A stretch of DNA of 64,000 nt. Origin: Paenibacillus sp. E222 (GTDB lineage Bacteria; Bacillota; Bacilli; Paenibacillales; Paenibacillaceae). The translations under genes and the position numbers were made by a program. The notes below the pieces were generated by a model that was given only the letters and a program-made list of their open reading frames with translations, made no database searches and had not been told where the DNA came from. The stretch covers positions 6,076,001-6,140,000 of the forward strand of contig NZ_CP058552.1 in the NCBI RefSeq assembly GCF_013401555.1, in the 5' to 3' direction. How positions within the stretch are numbered: the stretch's first letter is position 1; every line of letters starts with the position of its first letter. Below, one piece after another: positions 54,560-62,557 of the stretch.

Positions 54560-55792
54560 ATGAAAGCCGTTGGCGTCATTGTTGAATATAACCCTTTACA
54601 TAACGGACATGTCTATCATCTAAGTGAAGCCAGACGGCTCAGTGGAGCAGACGTAGTTGTGGCTGTGATGAGCGGCCCTTTCCTCCAGCGCGGCGAACCC
54701 GCCATCGTGGGTAAAAGGGCCCGCACGGAGATGGCGCTCCATGCTGGCGCCGATCTGGTGATTGAACTGCCGGTTGCCTATGCTGTACAACCGGCCGAGT
54801 GGTTCGCCTTTGGTGCGGTGTCACTGCTGCACCGCACAGGCGTGGTGGACTCGCTCTGCTTTGGCAGCGAGTCCGGCGACCTGGACAGCCTGCAGCGCAT
54901 TGCGCGCGTGCTGGCTGTGGAGCCCGCAGGGCTGCGCGAGGATATCGCGCGCCGCCTGCGGGAAGGCGCCAGCTACCCCGCCGCATACGCAGGTGCGGCG
55001 GCAGCGCTGGCGCCTGGCGGCGTCGATGCGAACGACGCCGCTGCACTGCTGGGGCAGCCCAACAATTCGCTTGGGCTGCATTACCTGATCGCGCTGCAAC
55101 GGCTGGGCAGCGCGATCAAGCCCTTTACGGCGGCGCGTACCGGTGCCGCGTATCATCAGGCGACGCCCGGACCAGGGGCGATCGCCAGTGCAACCGCCGT
55201 CCGCCGCCTGCTGATGGCGGACGGGCCCGAAGCCGCCGCGCCATACGTGCCGGCGGCAACTCTTGCCATTCTGCGACGCGAATGGCAGGAAGGGCGCGCT
55301 CCCGTGCACTGGGAGCGCTTTGCACAGCCGCTGCTGCACATCGCGGCCACACGCCGTGCCTCCGAGCTGGAGCAGATCGCCGAGGTCACGGAAGGACTCG
55401 AACACAGGCTGAGCCGCACGCTCGCTCAGCTCCCGGAGCCTTCAGTCGAGGCGTTGCTGAATACACTCAAGACGAAACGCTACACCCGCACAAAGCTACA
55501 GCGCATGCTGACCCATATCCTGCTGAATCATACCAAGGCCGAATGTTCGCCCGAGAAGCTTGCTGAAGGGCCAGCATATCTTCGAGTGCTTGGGTTCAAT
55601 GCACAAGGACAGGGCCTTTTGAAACAAATGAAAAAGACGGCTTCTCTGCCCGTTCTTCTGAAACCATCAACCTTTGTCCATAACCAGTTGGAGCTGGATG
55701 TACAAGCACAGGCAGCATATGCACTCGCCTGCAAACACACCAATACACGCATGATGTACAGCGACTACTATGACCCTCCTGTGAGGCTCTAA
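54560..55792 (+). CDS. tmcAL: tRNA(Met) cytidine acetate ligase TmcAL (YlbM)
   Basis: Makes N4-acetylcytidine at the wobble base of elongator tRNA-Met from acetate and ATP. The nucleotidyltransferase-like N-terminus shows GVIVEYNPLHNGHVYHL (HxGH type), MSGPFLQRGEPAI and KRARTEMAL. The C-terminal part has LKTKRYTRTKLQRMLTHILLNH. 410 aa. The middle (54800-55450) is strikingly GC-rich, with Ala-rich coding, unlike both ends. GAAAGGAG precedes the ATG. As in B. subtilis, it runs opposite to ylbL and ylbN. Confidence 0.95.
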   Translation: MKAVGVIVEYNPLHNGHVYHLSEARRLSGADVVVAVMSGPFLQRGEPAIVGKRARTEMALHAGADLVIELPVAYAVQPAEWFAFGAVSLLHRTGVVDSLCFGSESGDLDSLQRIARVLAVEPAGLREDIARRLREGASYPAAYAGAAAALAPGGVDANDAAALLGQPNNSLGLHYLIALQRLGSAIKPFTAARTGAAYHQATPGPGAIASATAVRRLLMADGPEAAAPYVPAATLAILRREWQEGRAPVHWERFAQPLLHIAATRRASELEQIAEVTEGLEHRLSRTLAQLPEPSVEALLNTLKTKRYTRTKLQRMLTHILLNHTKAECSPEKLAEGPAYLRVLGFNAQGQGLLKQMKKTASLPVLLKPSTFVHNQLELDVQAQAAYALACKHTNTRMMYSDYYDPPVRL

Positions 55793-55993
55793 CCCTACGT
55801 TCAGTCCTATCCTTAGCAGGCTCAACATAAACGATTTTTGAATTCCTCACACTATTTTATTTGGATCAACTTGTACGTTTTTTGCCTGGTGCGTGCCCAA
55901 GCTTGTATCTGGATTGATCCAATCCTGATCTGCGGGTATAAGCTTGTTCAAACTCTGTTGATCATGCGTTGTTTAATATCAATTACCCAAAAC
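55793..55993. other. Intergenic stretch after tmcAL
   Basis: Part of a 306-bp gap between convergent genes. No credible gene or RNA is visible before the terminator at 55994-56043. Confidence 0.5.
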
Positions 55994-56043
55994 AAAATCC
56001 CCCTACTGCATACCGATTCGGCATCGTTGCAATAGGGGGATTT
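55994..56043. terminator. Bidirectional terminator between tmcAL and ylbL
   Basis: AAATCCCCCTA-TGCA / TGCA-TAGGGGGATTT stem around a 16-nt centre containing GATTCGGCATC. It lies between convergent genes, with A and T flanks on both sides. Confidence 0.88.
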
Positions 56044-56098
56044 GACATTATTCTACTATTCTTTATTCAAGGCATACTGCTCACTAATGATAATTGTT

Positions 56099-57139
56099 TT
56101 AGGATTTAACAGACAAGGTTTTCAGATAAGCCAGCGCATCATCCACTGTGCTGACAGGAATGAGTTTCATTTTGGTACCAATCTGTTCAGCCTTGGCTTC
56201 GGCTTCTTTATAATTGTCCTTCGGCACAAAGAAAAACTCCGCTTCTTTCCGGTCCGCCGCAACAATTTTGTGCACAACGCCACCGATTGCACCAACCACA
56301 CCTTCTTTGTTAATGGTGCCTGTGCCAGCAATCCGGTGACCTTTCGTCAAATCTCCAGGAGTCAACTGATTATAAATCTCCAGGGTGAACATCAGTCCGG
56401 CAGAGGGGCCACCAACCTGAGTATCCGTGAAGGATATCTGTTTATCCGGATCTTCTGCTTTCACCTTCTGAACCGCTCCGATCATGACACCCAGTGCCGG
56501 GCGAACTTCACCGGTTTTGCTATCTTTCACTTCAATCAATTGAACGTCGCGGCTGATGGTCTCTCCGCCTCGCTCCAATTGCATCTCAACCGTATCCCCG
56601 ACCTTTTTGTTCTTTAACTGCTCAGACAACACCGTATTGTCTGGAGTTGCCGTTCCGTCCACACCCAAAATAATATCTCCGGGCTCAATATCTCCCTTAG
56701 GCTTTGGATCTTCGGACAGCCCGAATACAAAAATATGCTCAGGAACAATGGAGTATTTCACTCCCGCCTGCTCATAAGCCGCCTCCATGGCCGAGGATTG
56801 TGAATCACTCATGAACCAGACCTGTTCGGCAGAATATTCCGCTTCGCTTTTGCCGCGCAGCCGATCTTCTTTTTTATCCACTTGGGCATTTCGATTAAAC
56901 AAGGAGGTTCCTAGCAAAAACACATTGGCGTATGTTGCCGACACTGTCGTCATCATAAACACACCGCGTTCTTCCTTATCCCCCTCTTTCACGGTAACCA
57001 TGGGTTTTACCTCATCGGCACTGCCAGGCATATAAATGATATATGGCGTTGGCATATATACCGCAACATAGACGACTAGAGCCACCACGATCACAAAGAT
57101 CGAAGCTCTGAATCCGCCAGATTTCCGAATCCGATTCAT
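56099..57139 (-). CDS. Membrane-anchored PDZ-Lon-type serine protease (YlbL/SepM)
   Basis: One N-terminal membrane segment (about residues 14-33), then a PDZ-like domain at about 125-215 (GDIEPGDIILGVDGTATPDN) and a Lon-type catalytic domain. Ser is in GGPSAGLMFTLEIYNQL, Lys in GAIGGVVHKIVAADR. The active site faces outward, like streptococcal SepM, which trims competence peptide. Start ATG 57139 (8 nt from GGGGG) is chosen over TTG 57172; 346 aa. It lies between ylbM and ylbJ. Substrates are unknown here. Confidence 0.93.
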   Translation of the reverse strand: MNRIRKSGGFRASIFVIVVALVVYVAVYMPTPYIIYMPGSADEVKPMVTVKEGDKEERGVFMMTTVSATYANVFLLGTSLFNRNAQVDKKEDRLRGKSEAEYSAEQVWFMSDSQSSAMEAAYEQAGVKYSIVPEHIFVFGLSEDPKPKGDIEPGDIILGVDGTATPDNTVLSEQLKNKKVGDTVEMQLERGGETISRDVQLIEVKDSKTGEVRPALGVMIGAVQKVKAEDPDKQISFTDTQVGGPSAGLMFTLEIYNQLTPGDLTKGHRIAGTGTINKEGVVGAIGGVVHKIVAADRKEAEFFFVPKDNYKEAEAKAEQIGTKMKLIPVSTVDDALAYLKTLSVKS

Positions 57140-57342
57140 TGCTTGAGCCCCCGTTCTTTGCGTATCTTTCAATAATTATAAGTCTAACACTCTCATGCTT
57201 TTGCATACAATGGTACAGGCCGGATAGGCCGCTGTTTACAGTAGCTTATCCGGTCAAGGCCGAAGCGTCTACGGACGTCTTTCGGCCGTCCACAACTAAT
57301 CCTGGCCGAGTGTATGCGGCACGATCCATATGAGGTGAAACA

Positions 57343-58599
57343 ATGACAATGCAGAGCGAAGTTACGGGCTCAGGGCCGTTACAAACGGTACTTATGAGTA
57401 CCGGCGCTTTAATGCTGGTAATTGCAGTAGTTGTATCTCCAAAAGATGCATTTGATGCCTCTATTCAAGGTTTGGACATTTGGTGGAAAATCATCTTTCC
57501 GGCCATGCTTCCATTCCTGATGTTATCCCAAATGCTGACTGCGTTCGGCTTTACTCACGCGCTCGGTGTCTTGCTTGGGCCATTGATGCAGCGCTGGTTC
57601 CGTCTGCCGGGCAAAGCCGGACTGGCTATTGCTGTCGGCATGTGCGGCGGCTTTCCGGCTGGAGCAGATACCGCCTCCCGCCTAGTGCAGGATCAACAAA
57701 TTACCGCCAAACAGGCGGGCATTGTCGCTGCAGCATCTCATTTCGCCAATCCATTGATGATTATACTTGTCATTGGTGCAGCTTTTCTACACCAGCCTGT
57801 GGCCGGATATTTCCTTTTGATCGTTCACTGGGTTAGTGGCTGGATGGCCACCATGATCGGAGTACGACTCCTGCCCAAAGAATCAAAAGGGGAAAAACAA
57901 TCAACTGCAAACCCTTCTTCGTCCAAACGACAGAGCCTATGGTCCCAGATGATGCTTGCAGCCCGTGCAGCCCAGGAACGTGACGGACGCGGGTTCGGCA
58001 AATTGCTTGGTGACACCGTCTCCCAAGCTGTACAAACCTTAATGATGACGGGAGGATATATGATTGTGTTTGCCGTGTTTGTTCGGCTGCTCACCCTCTA
58101 TATCACCCCCGGTGCTTCAGTTGCTTTTTGGCCCTCCCTGCTGGAGCACCATCTGGGAACGTATCACCTGAGTCAGAGCCCATTAACGCCTGTTCTGCTC
58201 ATGTCTTTGCTTGCAGCCGTCCTCGGCTGGGGAGGTCTATGCTCTCATCTGCAAGTTTCCGCCGTGCTGAAAGCTGCGGGACTTGCCGCAACGTCCATGA
58301 TGTATTTTGCCGGAATCCGTCTGCTTCATGCATTGGTTGCAGTTTTCCTCAGTTTGCTGCTATGGCTGCCATTCAGCCGTTACAGCTCAGAAGTCTTGCC
58401 CACGTTTCAGACCAATCCAGGCAATGGTTGGGCACCATTCTTAACCAATCAATCTCTGGTAGGCATGAACACCTCCGACATTATCGAAGTCTTTTGGATT
58501 GGTTTCCCTGCTGCCTGTATCGGTCTGGCATTGCTGCTCACCGTCATGATCAGCCTGTCCGGGCTGACTTTCTGGTTTAACCGCCGGTTTTCTCGCTAA
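57343..58599 (+). CDS. ylbJ: Sporulation integral membrane protein YlbJ
   Basis: A 418-aa protein with about eight membrane segments, related to nucleoside-recognition (gate) domains of transporters ([17 protein letters not shown] and [20 protein letters not shown]). In B. subtilis YlbJ is made in the mother cell and is needed for spore cortex formation. Its presence supports an endospore-former. GAGGTGA precedes the ATG. Its 3' end overlaps that of coaD by 23 bp on the opposite strand. Confidence 0.93.
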   Translation: MTMQSEVTGSGPLQTVLMSTGALMLVIAVVVSPKDAFDASIQGLDIWWKIIFPAMLPFLMLSQMLTAFGFTHALGVLLGPLMQRWFRLPGKAGLAIAVGMCGGFPAGADTASRLVQDQQITAKQAGIVAAASHFANPLMIILVIGAAFLHQPVAGYFLLIVHWVSGWMATMIGVRLLPKESKGEKQSTANPSSSKRQSLWSQMMLAARAAQERDGRGFGKLLGDTVSQAVQTLMMTGGYMIVFAVFVRLLTLYITPGASVAFWPSLLEHHLGTYHLSQSPLTPVLLMSLLAAVLGWGGLCSHLQVSAVLKAAGLAATSMMYFAGIRLLHALVAVFLSLLLWLPFSRYSSEVLPTFQTNPGNGWAPFLTNQSLVGMNTSDIIEVFWIGFPAACIGLALLLTVMISLSGLTFWFNRRFSR

Positions 58600-59092
58600 T
58601 TTTCTGACGCAGCGCAGCTTCCACTTCAGGTGAGACCAGATCGGTGACATCTCCGTGGTAGTGGGCAATTTCCTTGACGATGCTGGAGCTCAGGTACGAA
58701 TATTTCGGATTGGTCATCATAAAAATGGTTTCCGCATCCGGATTTAACTTGCTGTTCGTCGAAGCCAGCTGAAGCTCATACTCAAAATCCGTCACCGAGC
58801 GGATACCGCGGACGATGACCTGAGCATCTTTTTGCCTTACATAATTTGCTGTCAGATCACGGAAGCTATCCACTTCCACATTAGGCAGGTAACTCGTGAC
58901 TTCTGAAATAAGACTTTTCCGTTCTTCCACCGTAAACAGTGGGTTTTTACTCATATTATTCAATACAGCCACGATGACGCGATCAAACTGCTTCGACGCG
59001 CGGGCAATAATGTCCAGATGGCCCATCGTTACGGGATCAAAACTCCCTGGATATACGGCAATTCGTTCCTGACGATGTATCATTTCACTCAT
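58577..59092 (-). CDS. coaD: Phosphopantetheine adenylyltransferase
   Basis: Penultimate step of coenzyme A synthesis. The nucleotidyltransferase motif is [23 protein letters not shown] (TxGH: TMGH), with [17 protein letters not shown] and [19 protein letters not shown], all family markers. The frame is open to 59275, but ATG 59092, with GAGGAGG at 6 nt, overlaps the rsmD stop by 8 bp and gives 171 aa; ATG 59083 is an alternative. Confidence 0.96.
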   Translation of the reverse strand: MSEMIHRQERIAVYPGSFDPVTMGHLDIIARASKQFDRVIVAVLNNMSKNPLFTVEERKSLISEVTSYLPNVEVDSFRDLTANYVRQKDAQVIVRGIRSVTDFEYELQLASTNSKLNPDAETIFMMTNPKYSYLSSSIVKEIAHYHGDVTDLVSPEVEAALRQKISEKTGG

Positions 59093-59696
59093 GAGGAGCC
59101 TCCTCTTCCGCTGTGCTAGGTTGTCCATCTTCTGTTGCTGCAGCAGGTGCATAATGATAGATGGATACAGCTGTCTCCCCATACAATGCCTTGCGCGTTT
59201 GTTCAAACGGGCCGAATTGCTCAGGGTAATTATATTTGGATTCATATTCAAGCACGATGGTCGCTTCCGGTTCAAGCAAGCCCAGCTCGTGCATCGTAAG
59301 CATTAACTCGTCCCCATTTTTCATACGGTAGGGCGGGTCCAGAAATACGAGATCAAATTGTGTGCTTCGCTTGGCGAGCGCCTTCAATGCACGACTGGCA
59401 TCATTCCGGTATATGGCCGCCTGATCTTCCAGCTTGGTTGCCTTCAGATTTGCACGAATCACTTCAATACTTTTCGATTCCAAGTCAACAAAAACAGCCT
59501 TGTCCATGCCGCGGCTCAGCGCCTCAATCCCGAGACCTCCACTGCCTGCAAACAGATCCAATGCTGTACCGCCCTCAAAATAAGGGCCAATCATACTAAA
59601 CAACGCTTCCTTCACCTTGTCGGTGGTCGGCCGCGTTCCTGTGCCAGGAACAGCCTTCAGCGGTCTGCCTTTCGCACTCCCAGATACCACTCTCAC
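59085..59696 (-). CDS. rsmD: 16S rRNA (guanine966-N2)-methyltransferase RsmD
   Basis: S-adenosylmethionine-dependent enzyme with [18 protein letters not shown] (cofactor loop) and the catalytic DPPYR. It starts [17 protein letters not shown] from GTG 59696, with AAGGTGA at 7 nt. 203 aa; the acidic C-terminal tail runs into coaD. rsmD-coaD is the conserved pair ylbH-ylbI. Confidence 0.95.
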   Translation of the reverse strand: MRVVSGSAKGRPLKAVPGTGTRPTTDKVKEALFSMIGPYFEGGTALDLFAGSGGLGIEALSRGMDKAVFVDLESKSIEVIRANLKATKLEDQAAIYRNDASRALKALAKRSTQFDLVFLDPPYRMKNGDELMLTMHELGLLEPEATIVLEYESKYNYPEQFGPFEQTRKALYGETAVSIYHYAPAAATEDGQPSTAEEEAPHE

Positions 59697-59801
59697 TGAT
59701 GAGTCACCTTTTCTCTCTATGTAAGTTTATTGATAAAGCTATCGTACCACAATCGGGTTCAGTTTGAAAAATAGTCCGTCTGCTTTCTCGCCGAAATATT
59801 G

Positions 59802-59830
59802 TTGACGAATTGTTGACGCATATGTATAAA
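59802..59830 (+). promoter_or_regulatory. Promoter of the candidate small RNA
   Basis: Plus-strand TTGACG (59802-59807), exactly 17 bp, TATAAA (59825-59830); each hexamer is 5 of 6. No plus-strand gene follows, only a structured stretch ending in a terminator. Confidence 0.75.
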
Positions 59831-59836
59831 AAGGAA

Positions 59837-59978
59837 ACTTTCCGGCCATCCTGTAATTATCGACATCACAAGTGTCGTAGACAACCGCGGAGAAGACTTA
59901 CGTTTCCCCATAAGCTCTTCGTCCGGTTTCTCCTCTCCCATGAAAGATAGGCCCTCGAAAGAGGGCCTATTTTTGTTG
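59837..59978 (+). ncRNA. Candidate trans-acting small RNA with C-rich segments
   Basis: About 140 nt between a near-consensus promoter and an intrinsic terminator, without a reading frame of note. A first small hairpin is CGACA-TCACAAG-TGTCG at 59871-59887. A long stem pairs ACC..GGAGAAGA (starting at 59883) with TCTTC.TCC.GGT, and its tip CTTA/TAAG presents the loop CGTTTCCCCA. Then TTCTCCTCTCCC is unpaired before the terminator. C-rich loops of this kind (UUUCCCC, CUCCUCUCCC) pair with Shine-Dalgarno sequences in Firmicute small RNAs such as RsaE/RoxS and FsrA. The family identity is not known. Confidence 0.65.
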
Positions 59979-59979
59979 T
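59947..59979 (+). terminator. Terminator of the candidate small RNA
   Basis: ATAGGCCCTC-GAAA-GAGGGCCTAT, a perfect 10-bp stem with a stable tetraloop, then TTTTGTTGTT on the plus strand. On the minus strand only CTTTC follows, so the plus strand is favoured, though it may also stop the AraC-family transcript. Confidence 0.9.
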
Positions 59980-60009
59980 TGGAACGTTGGTTGCTGATCA
60001 TTTCCTGAA

Positions 60010-60897
60010 TCATTTAATATGATCTACTTTTTTACGAACTGGAATCCACACTTCAGTGATGAAATCTTGCTGCTGATCATCAACCCATTCATATTTCTCG
60101 ATACATGGTCCTTCCGCTTGTTCAAAACTCGTTGACGGAAACCACTCCGTGTAGATACGTTTCCAGATATTCATTATACTTAAATCAATTTCGACATCTT
60201 CAGTCATCGTCCCGCGACTGTCAAAGACCGCATAGATTTGACCAGGTACATGAAGAACGGTAAATCCATCAGGGACCTGAATACCATCTGGCACTTCTGC
60301 TCCCATTAAATAACGTTTTGAACCATCCTCATCAAAGTCAAAATGATAACCATACAGCAATGCGCCAGCATGTCTCCCTAAAAGCTTGTTAATCTGATCA
60401 TGAGTACCATCTTTCCAAATTTCCTCCACAAATACAGGTATCTCTTTGTACGCATCCTTATGGACGATAACACTTTTTCCACATACAGTAGAGCCTTTTT
60501 CCTCAACCATTCGATAATTCATCTCTGTTTCCCCTCTAACCTGAATTTGAAAGGAGATTCGAGGGAAAGCTTTAAGTTTCACATTCATTTTCTTGGCTTC
60601 AAGCGGTGTTACCCCGTGCATTCTTTGAAATGCTTTCGTAAAAGCCGCCGGGCTGTCATAACCGTACTTCAGCGCAGCATCAATGACTTTACAATTCGTT
60701 CCCACTAAATCCTGTGCCGCAAGCGTAAGCCTCCTATTTCTCACGTATTGGGTCACGGTAACACCAGTTACTGCATGAAACATTCGCTGAAAATGGTATT
60801 TCGAACTCATAGCTGCCTTAGCAATGTCCTCAATCTCAATCGGCAAGTGCAGATGTTGTTCCACGTAATCAATGGACTGGCCAAGCAGTTTAAACAT
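60010..60897 (-). CDS. AraC-family regulator with GyrI-like effector domain
   Basis: A 295-aa transcription factor. Two helix-turn-helix units occupy residues 1-105 (IEIEDIAKAAMSSKYHFQRMFHAVTG and KVIDAALKYGYDSPAAFTKAFQRMHGVTP, of which YGYDSPAAFTKAFQRMHG is diagnostic). The rest is a GyrI-like/SRPBCC-type ligand-binding domain, as in Rob and BmrR-like multidrug sensors (IPVFVEEIWKDGTHDQINKL; ending EVWIPVRKK). The ligand is unknown. It seems monocistronic. The start ATG 60897 has TCTGGAG close by; an alternative could exist. Confidence 0.9.
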   Translation of the reverse strand: MFKLLGQSIDYVEQHLHLPIEIEDIAKAAMSSKYHFQRMFHAVTGVTVTQYVRNRRLTLAAQDLVGTNCKVIDAALKYGYDSPAAFTKAFQRMHGVTPLEAKKMNVKLKAFPRISFQIQVRGETEMNYRMVEEKGSTVCGKSVIVHKDAYKEIPVFVEEIWKDGTHDQINKLLGRHAGALLYGYHFDFDEDGSKRYLMGAEVPDGIQVPDGFTVLHVPGQIYAVFDSRGTMTEDVEIDLSIMNIWKRIYTEWFPSTSFEQAEGPCIEKYEWVDDQQQDFITEVWIPVRKKVDHIK

Positions 60898-61129
60898 CTC
60901 CAGAAACTCTCATCTCCTTTCTCCTACAGTGTAAAAGAACCCCTGAATATCTTCTTGTTTAGGAATGCTCCAATTTGTCTATTCGTACAGCCAAGAGATT
61001 AACTCTCATATGTATTCGTTGCATTGTTCCATTTTGAAGATCGGAAGAACGAGAAGAGGAACTCCCCAGTCACATACCTCATGGGTAGCTGTGCGTTTCA
61101 TTCTCGCCCGATTTCCACAATACAGATAT

Positions 61130-61567
61130 TCACGATCCATACTTCTCCTTGAACTCAGCCAGCTCAGCTTCCTCTTCTATCAGTAACCATCCAATCTCCT
61201 TGAGCCAAACACCCATATCTGTAATAAATTCCTCAGTATTCAAATGCGCTATCTTGTACTTCTTTATCTTTTCACTCAAAAAAGTATAAAACGCATGGCT
61301 TAAGGCATGTCGCTGTTTGCTTACGCTCCAGGTCTTGTACTGGTCTTCACTCACCGTTTGATCAAAATAGATGACCTTCTCCGCCTTCACATGCCTGACG
61401 CTGGATTTACGTCCATAATCGTCAGGCAGGCAGCGGAATACAAAGTACAATTCAATATCACACAGAGCATACTTGTCGGCAGCTCTTTCAAAAACGGGCT
61501 GTAATTCATTTGATAGCTCCGCAACCTTGGTCAGCCCTGAAGTATCTGTTGTTTTGCCCAGAATCAT
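61130..61567 (-). CDS. Hypothetical protein (145 aa)
   Basis: I do not recognise the family. The protein is soluble, without a signal peptide, mixed alpha/beta in the first half (DIELYFVFRCLPDDYG) and helical, rich in Lys/Glu, towards the end (LKEIGWLLIEEEAELAEFKEK). The ribosome binding site AAGGAGGG is very good, so it is translated. It is 16 bp downstream of a small membrane protein gene on the same strand, so the two are probably co-transcribed. Confidence 0.7.
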   Translation of the reverse strand: MILGKTTDTSGLTKVAELSNELQPVFERAADKYALCDIELYFVFRCLPDDYGRKSSVRHVKAEKVIYFDQTVSEDQYKTWSVSKQRHALSHAFYTFLSEKIKKYKIAHLNTEEFITDMGVWLKEIGWLLIEEEAELAEFKEKYGS

Positions 61568-61583
61568 AGCGTGCCCTCCTTAT

Positions 61584-61883
61584 TCACTGCAAAGAAGCTG
61601 ATTCCCGTTTAATGCGCTCTCTGTGCTTTCTATTCGAAATCCGCATATTCATTAATGGTATGATAAGGAAGACAGCAGGCAAGATCGTAGAAGATGACCA
61701 CGATTTAATGCTATAAAATACAATAAATATCAAAGCAAGCCAAGTCATAATTTCTAAAATTTCGTATTTCGTCAACGTTACTTTAAACCCTTTTTTGGAT
61801 ATCAAACGGATTAAAAAATAAGCAAGCAAACTATAAAAAGCAAACATGCCGAGCAAAGCAAGAGCAACCAAGAAAATCATCAT
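61584..61883 (-). CDS. Small membrane protein, hypothetical (99 aa)
   Basis: Three hydrophobic segments are visible at about residues 3-27, 44-62 and 66-80, with a very basic C-terminal tail (RISNRKHRERIKRESA). There is no recognisable domain. It is followed after 16 bp by the 145-aa gene. The upstream gap to the next small gene is 136 bp, in which I see no terminator. Confidence 0.65.
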   Translation of the reverse strand: MMIFLVALALLGMFAFYSLLAYFLIRLISKKGFKVTLTKYEILEIMTWLALIFIVFYSIKSWSSSTILPAVFLIIPLMNMRISNRKHRERIKRESASLQ

Positions 61884-62019
61884 TCTGTATCACTCAATTC
61901 TCATTTTTTCCTTAATTTTACTATAGAAGTAGAGATATGTCTCCTCAAGTTGGTTGGCCTTGCTCTGGACCGCCCGAACACTCGTCACTTTCATCTATCT
62001 CTCAACCCTCTGCAAGCCT

Positions 62020-62325
62020 TTACTTCTCTTCCGTCACTACCGTTGCATTATAGATCACAATACGTTTGCCGTTCAGGTCAAACAGCACCTTGTTTCCATA
62101 CTCGGTATCCTGCACATCGATCTTGCCTTCATAGGTCTGGATCAGCTCACCTGAGCTGCTGTACACCTTCACTACACGCTCCAGCCCTCCGGCATTATTG
62201 GATCTCATCGTTTTGAGTGCGCGCTCACCAGAAGCTGTATTGAAATACCAGATAAATGATCCAACAATAATGCCCAGAACGGCCAGCACCGTCAGCCACA
62301 TCCCTGTTTTTGCTTTTCTGCTCAT
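62020..62325 (-). CDS. Small membrane-anchored protein, hypothetical (101 aa)
   Basis: An N-terminal membrane anchor (about residues 8-27) precedes a small beta-rich domain (SGERALKTMRSNNAGGLERVVKVY; then GELIQTYEGKIDVQDTEYGNKVLF, of which RVVKVYSSSGELIQTYEGK is typical). Similar proteins occur in Firmicute phages and genomes (SGERA...KVYS pattern) without known function. It has a good GGAGGGGC site. No phage gene lies near. Confidence 0.7.
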   Translation of the reverse strand: MSRKAKTGMWLTVLAVLGIIVGSFIWYFNTASGERALKTMRSNNAGGLERVVKVYSSSGELIQTYEGKIDVQDTEYGNKVLFDLNGKRIVIYNATVVTEEK

Positions 62326-62439
62326 CCTGCCCCTCCTTCACCTCTTTGTTTCTGTACATTACGAGAACGAAGCGAGTACGGTTTCAATCATGCATATGCT
62401 CAGCTGCTCTGATTCACTCTTCTACACTCTCCGTTATGC

Positions 62440-62482
62440 AAAATAAAACAAAACAGAGGCCCTCATCATCGAGGAACCTCTG
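62440..62482 (-). terminator. Terminator after the beta-galactosidase gene
   Basis: CAGAGGTTCCTC / GAGGGCCTCTG (one internal mismatch), loop GATGAT, then TTTTGTTTTATTTT on the minus strand, about 75 bp after the stop. Confidence 0.88.
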
Positions 62483-62557
62483 CTTCGGCTTTTGCTACAA
62501 ACCATGGCATACAGACTTCATATAAGACTGTGCACCAAGTCTTATTAAGCCTCTCTC

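Noticed and set aside
54639..55566. Several long frames on both strands within tmcAL
   Set aside because: High GC removes stop codons; compositions are Arg-rich and unlike proteins, while tmcAL itself is intact.
59759..60013. 84-codon minus-strand frame overlapping the AraC-type gene by ATGA
   Set aside because: It runs antisense through the candidate small RNA and its terminator and has no protein-like pattern; the overlap is fortuitous.
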